NCBI GenBank assembly: GCA_028688905.1
Contig: JAQTXH010000001.1
Location: 973,770-1,037,769 of the forward strand
DNA length: 64,000 nucleotides
Direction: 5' to 3'
Source of the DNA: Acidiphilium sp.
GTDB taxonomy: Bacteria > Pseudomonadota > Alphaproteobacteria > Acetobacterales > Acetobacteraceae
Shown here: piece by piece, positions 63,802-64,000 of the stretch
Numbering within the stretch: position 1 is the first letter of the stretch
Layout: the number at the start of each line of letters is the position of its first letter
The notes under the pieces: generated by a model
Seen by the model: the letters and a program-made list of their open reading frames with translations, nothing else
Database searches by the model: none
What the model was told of the DNA's origin: nothing
Made by a program: the position numbers and the translations under genes

Positions 63802-64000
63802 ATGTCCCAATCATTCCGACCGAAAACACCCGGCTGGGTTGACGAGTTCAAGACCTTTCTGTTGCGGGGCAACGTCGTCGATCTGGCCGTCGCGGTGGTC
63901 ATCGGTGCCGCCTTCACCGGTATCGTGTCCAGCTTGGTGGCGGATATCATCAATCCGGTCATCGGACTGATCACCGGCGGGGTCGATTTTTCCAATCATT
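63802..64000 (+). CDS. mscL: Large-conductance mechanosensitive channel MscL (partial)
   Basis: First 66 residues up to the window edge: '[31 protein letters not shown]' (in parts) is the MscL S1/TM1 region and '[17 protein letters not shown]' follows. GGAGGG lies 7 nt before the ATG. The rest lies beyond the window. Confidence 0.95.
   Translation, partial: MSQSFRPKTPGWVDEFKTFLLRGNVVDLAVAVVIGAAFTGIVSSLVADIINPVIGLITGGVDFSNH

Noticed and set aside
1-64000. Insertion sequence or prophage
   Set aside because: No transposase, integrase or phage gene was recognised on either strand; only short repeats hint at mobility.

Overview
The window looks like a chromosome segment of a G+C-rich alphaproteobacterium, most probably a member of the Acetobacteraceae/Rhodospirillales. 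Pointers are the TrcR (DUF1013) cell-cycle regulator, the alpha-type SspB adaptor, two DUF465 proteins, a phasin, the four-gene ligase-associated DNA repair set, an OlsB-type acyltransferase and a HiPIP. The family assignment is inference (about 0.7). Almost all genes are intact, and no transposase or integrase gene was seen.

Layout. 0-3 kb: a 30-bp tandem repeat, a secreted unknown, aat, a Gly-rich lipoprotein and a sulfotransferase. 3.3-11.4 kb: a surface-glycan block (ugd, a methyltransferase-glycosyltransferase fusion, a 1041-residue methyltransferase with seven ~73-residue repeats, an RgpF-like protein, plsC). 11.5-15.3 kb: miaB-ybeZ-ybeY-ybeX. 15.5-18.5 kb: a PEP-CTERM protein behind a sigma-54 promoter, a Tat-exported DsrE-like protein and a porin. 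18.7-25.1 kb: moaA, trcR, purEK, a phasin, a decayed coiled-coil gene copy, direct repeats, a 34-bp palindromic element and a Crp/Fnr regulator. 25.4-31.5 kb: DNA ligase, MBL exonuclease, DEXH helicase and PdeM, followed by a photolyase/cfa deletion scar. 31.6-44.1 kb: housekeeping genes (phosphatase, GlcG-like, HtrA, GluQRS, esterase, HNH, GST, trpBA, DUF1045, tRNA-Lys, cyclophilin, coaD, gyrA).

The highlight is 44.1-52.4 kb: a complete soluble methane monooxygenase cluster in the order mmoX-Y-B-Z-D-C, an unrecognised 111-residue ORF, then mmoG. MmoX carries all six diiron ligands at the Methylococcus numbering. At the positions known to separate sMMO from butane monooxygenase it has Asn116, Cys151 and Phe282, so true methane oxidation is plausible. 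A textbook -24/-12 sigma-54 promoter lies 428 bp before mmoX, with an upstream TTGTCCC/GGGACAA inverted repeat, a roughly 417-nt leader and a leader hairpin. No mmoR-type activator and no methanol dehydrogenase lie in the window. Past mmoG comes a second copy of the 34-bp palindrome (32/34 identical to the one at 24.2 kb, in opposite orientation). An ECF sigma/anti-sigma pair follows, then a DUF3034 outer-membrane protein, an exported truncated haemoglobin and a HiPIP.

56.1-64 kb returns to housekeeping: fur-like, olsB, sspB, class I fumarase, a VOC protein, a tightly overlapped queuosine run (queA-tgt-queF-queG) and the start of mscL. With gluQ at 34-35 kb, the window encodes late queuosine synthesis and the further glutamylation of Q-tRNA(Asp).
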